Positions 6,404 through 6,913 of a stretch of 6,913 nucleotides of DNA are shown one piece after another (position 1 is the first letter of the stretch; the number at the start of each line of letters is the position of its first letter). Under the pieces are notes generated by a model. That model was not told the origin of the DNA. It saw nothing but the letters and a program-made list of their open reading frames with translations, and made no database searches. The DNA comes from an uncultured Verrucomicrobiales bacterium (GTDB lineage Bacteria > Verrucomicrobiota > Verrucomicrobiia > Limisphaerales > JACDHS01), in NCBI GenBank assembly GCA_937983475.1, contig CALJZV010000025.1, positions 1 to 6,913 of the forward strand, given 5' to 3'. Position numbers and translations under genes: made by a program.

Positions 6404-6841
6404 TCACCCGCTCCGATCAAAACGAGTCTTGGAGGCCACGGCATTTGTTCGCCTCACTGAAATATCAGACATCTTGGCAATGCCAGAGCAAAGCTCATCC
6501 AAACTCGAAAACTCTGCGAGCTTCCGGTGGCAGCGTGGATCGTCTGAAGCCCACCAAATACGAAACACACAACCGACCCTCACGCAAGCTGACATCAGCC
6601 GGTAAAGCACCGTGCCCTCAAGCGAACCATGCTCACAACAATGATTCTGCGCCTCGCTCACAAAATCGTGGCTCGTTCCAGTCCGGCCATCGTGCGCGAA
6701 CCACACTGGCGCGCCGTCAGCCAAAGAAAGCTCAACCTCAAGGTCGGCAACATACTTCTGGCCTTTGGAAATGGGCAGAAACTCCACTGGAGAAAAATCT
6801 CCTGGTGGTAACTCACCCGAAATGGTCATGAAGTAACTCAT
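6404..6841 (-). CDS. Hypothetical protein, 145 residues, no recognised family
   Basis: An ATG-to-TGA frame on the minus strand encodes a protein with ordinary composition, no signal peptide and no membrane helix. It has alternating charged and hydrophobic segments, a cysteine pair (CCEHG at about 69-73), an aromatic FRIWWASDDP stretch, and a SLDEL segment near the C-terminus. The general look (small, acidic, cytosolic, with a W-rich strand followed by a helix) recalls small cytosolic or immunity-like proteins, but I cannot assign a family. Codon use is unlike the operon: 15 of the first 30 codons end in G or C, against 26 of the first 30 in the decahaem cytochrome. It may therefore have been acquired separately, or the frame may not be coding. 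No Shine-Dalgarno precedes the ATG at 6841 or the alternative ATG at 6829. Overlapping plus-strand frames give low-complexity Ser/Arg/Gln-rich peptides and look like shadows. Confidence 0.55.
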   Translation of the reverse strand: MSYFMTISGELPPGDFSPVEFLPISKGQKYVADLEVELSLADGAPVWFAHDGRTGTSHDFVSEAQNHCCEHGSLEGTVLYRLMSACVRVGCVFRIWWASDDPRCHRKLAEFSSLDELCSGIAKMSDISVRRTNAVASKTRFDRSG

Positions 6842-6913
6842 GGCGCGAGTGGCCTAGCCCCTATGGCTTAACGCCGGGGTCAAAAAGGGGTTTGATTTCA
6901 GGGTGATGCGGGT

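Noticed and set aside
6276..6831. Plus-strand open frames over the right end
   Set aside because: Their products are low-complexity and rich in Ser, Arg, Gln and Lys, with no domain-like pattern. The opposite-strand frame is more protein-like.
6878..6883. TTGACC on the minus strand as a -35 box for the 6404-6841 gene
   Set aside because: No convincing -10 element lies 16-18 bases downstream, and the surrounding 6842-6913 stretch shows no other promoter-like pattern.

Overview
The window carries a compact redox locus from a GC-rich bacterium. Multihaem c-type cytochromes, a cyclic-nucleotide-domain/ferredoxin fusion and a membrane-tethered flavin reductase together suggest an environmental bacterium of the Verrucomicrobiota/Planctomycetota or deltaproteobacterial (myxobacterial) kind. 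I lean to Verrucomicrobiota, but that is recollection of gene neighbourhoods, not proof. No rRNA, tRNA, CRISPR array or insertion sequence is visible.

Layout: (1) 1-635, minus strand: the N-terminal part of an exported multihaem cytochrome c of the cytochrome c-554-like type. It runs off the left edge of the window. (2) 664-6245, plus strand: a four-gene operon, transcribed divergently from gene 1. It encodes a membrane-anchored FAD/NAD(P)H reductase with a C-terminal [2Fe-2S] domain (664-1968), a tandem cyclic-nucleotide-binding-domain protein fused to a four-cluster ferredoxin (1991-3691), a five-helix membrane protein with two H-x13-H pairs suited to two b haems (3688-4515), and a membrane-anchored decahaem cytochrome c with an unusual eight-cysteine cytoplasmic head (4512-6245). 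The last three genes are tightly coupled: both junctions are ATGA overlaps, and the last gene has a good Shine-Dalgarno. (3) 6246-6403: a short gap between convergent genes. (4) 6404-6841, minus strand: a probable small cytosolic protein of unknown function whose codon use differs clearly from the operon. (5) 6842-6913: the upstream region of that gene, with nothing firm.

Read together, the operon looks like one electron wire across the cytoplasmic membrane: NAD(P)H - FAD - [2Fe-2S] - up to four [4Fe-4S] - inner b haem - outer b haem - ten c haems on the outer face. The direction of flow and the terminal donor or acceptor cannot be read from sequence. The most distinctive points are a cyclic-nucleotide-binding module with an intact phosphate-binding cassette built into an iron-sulfur subunit, which suggests second-messenger gating of electron flow, and the duplicated Cys4 head on the cytochrome. 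I do not recognise the four-gene combination as a named, characterised complex.
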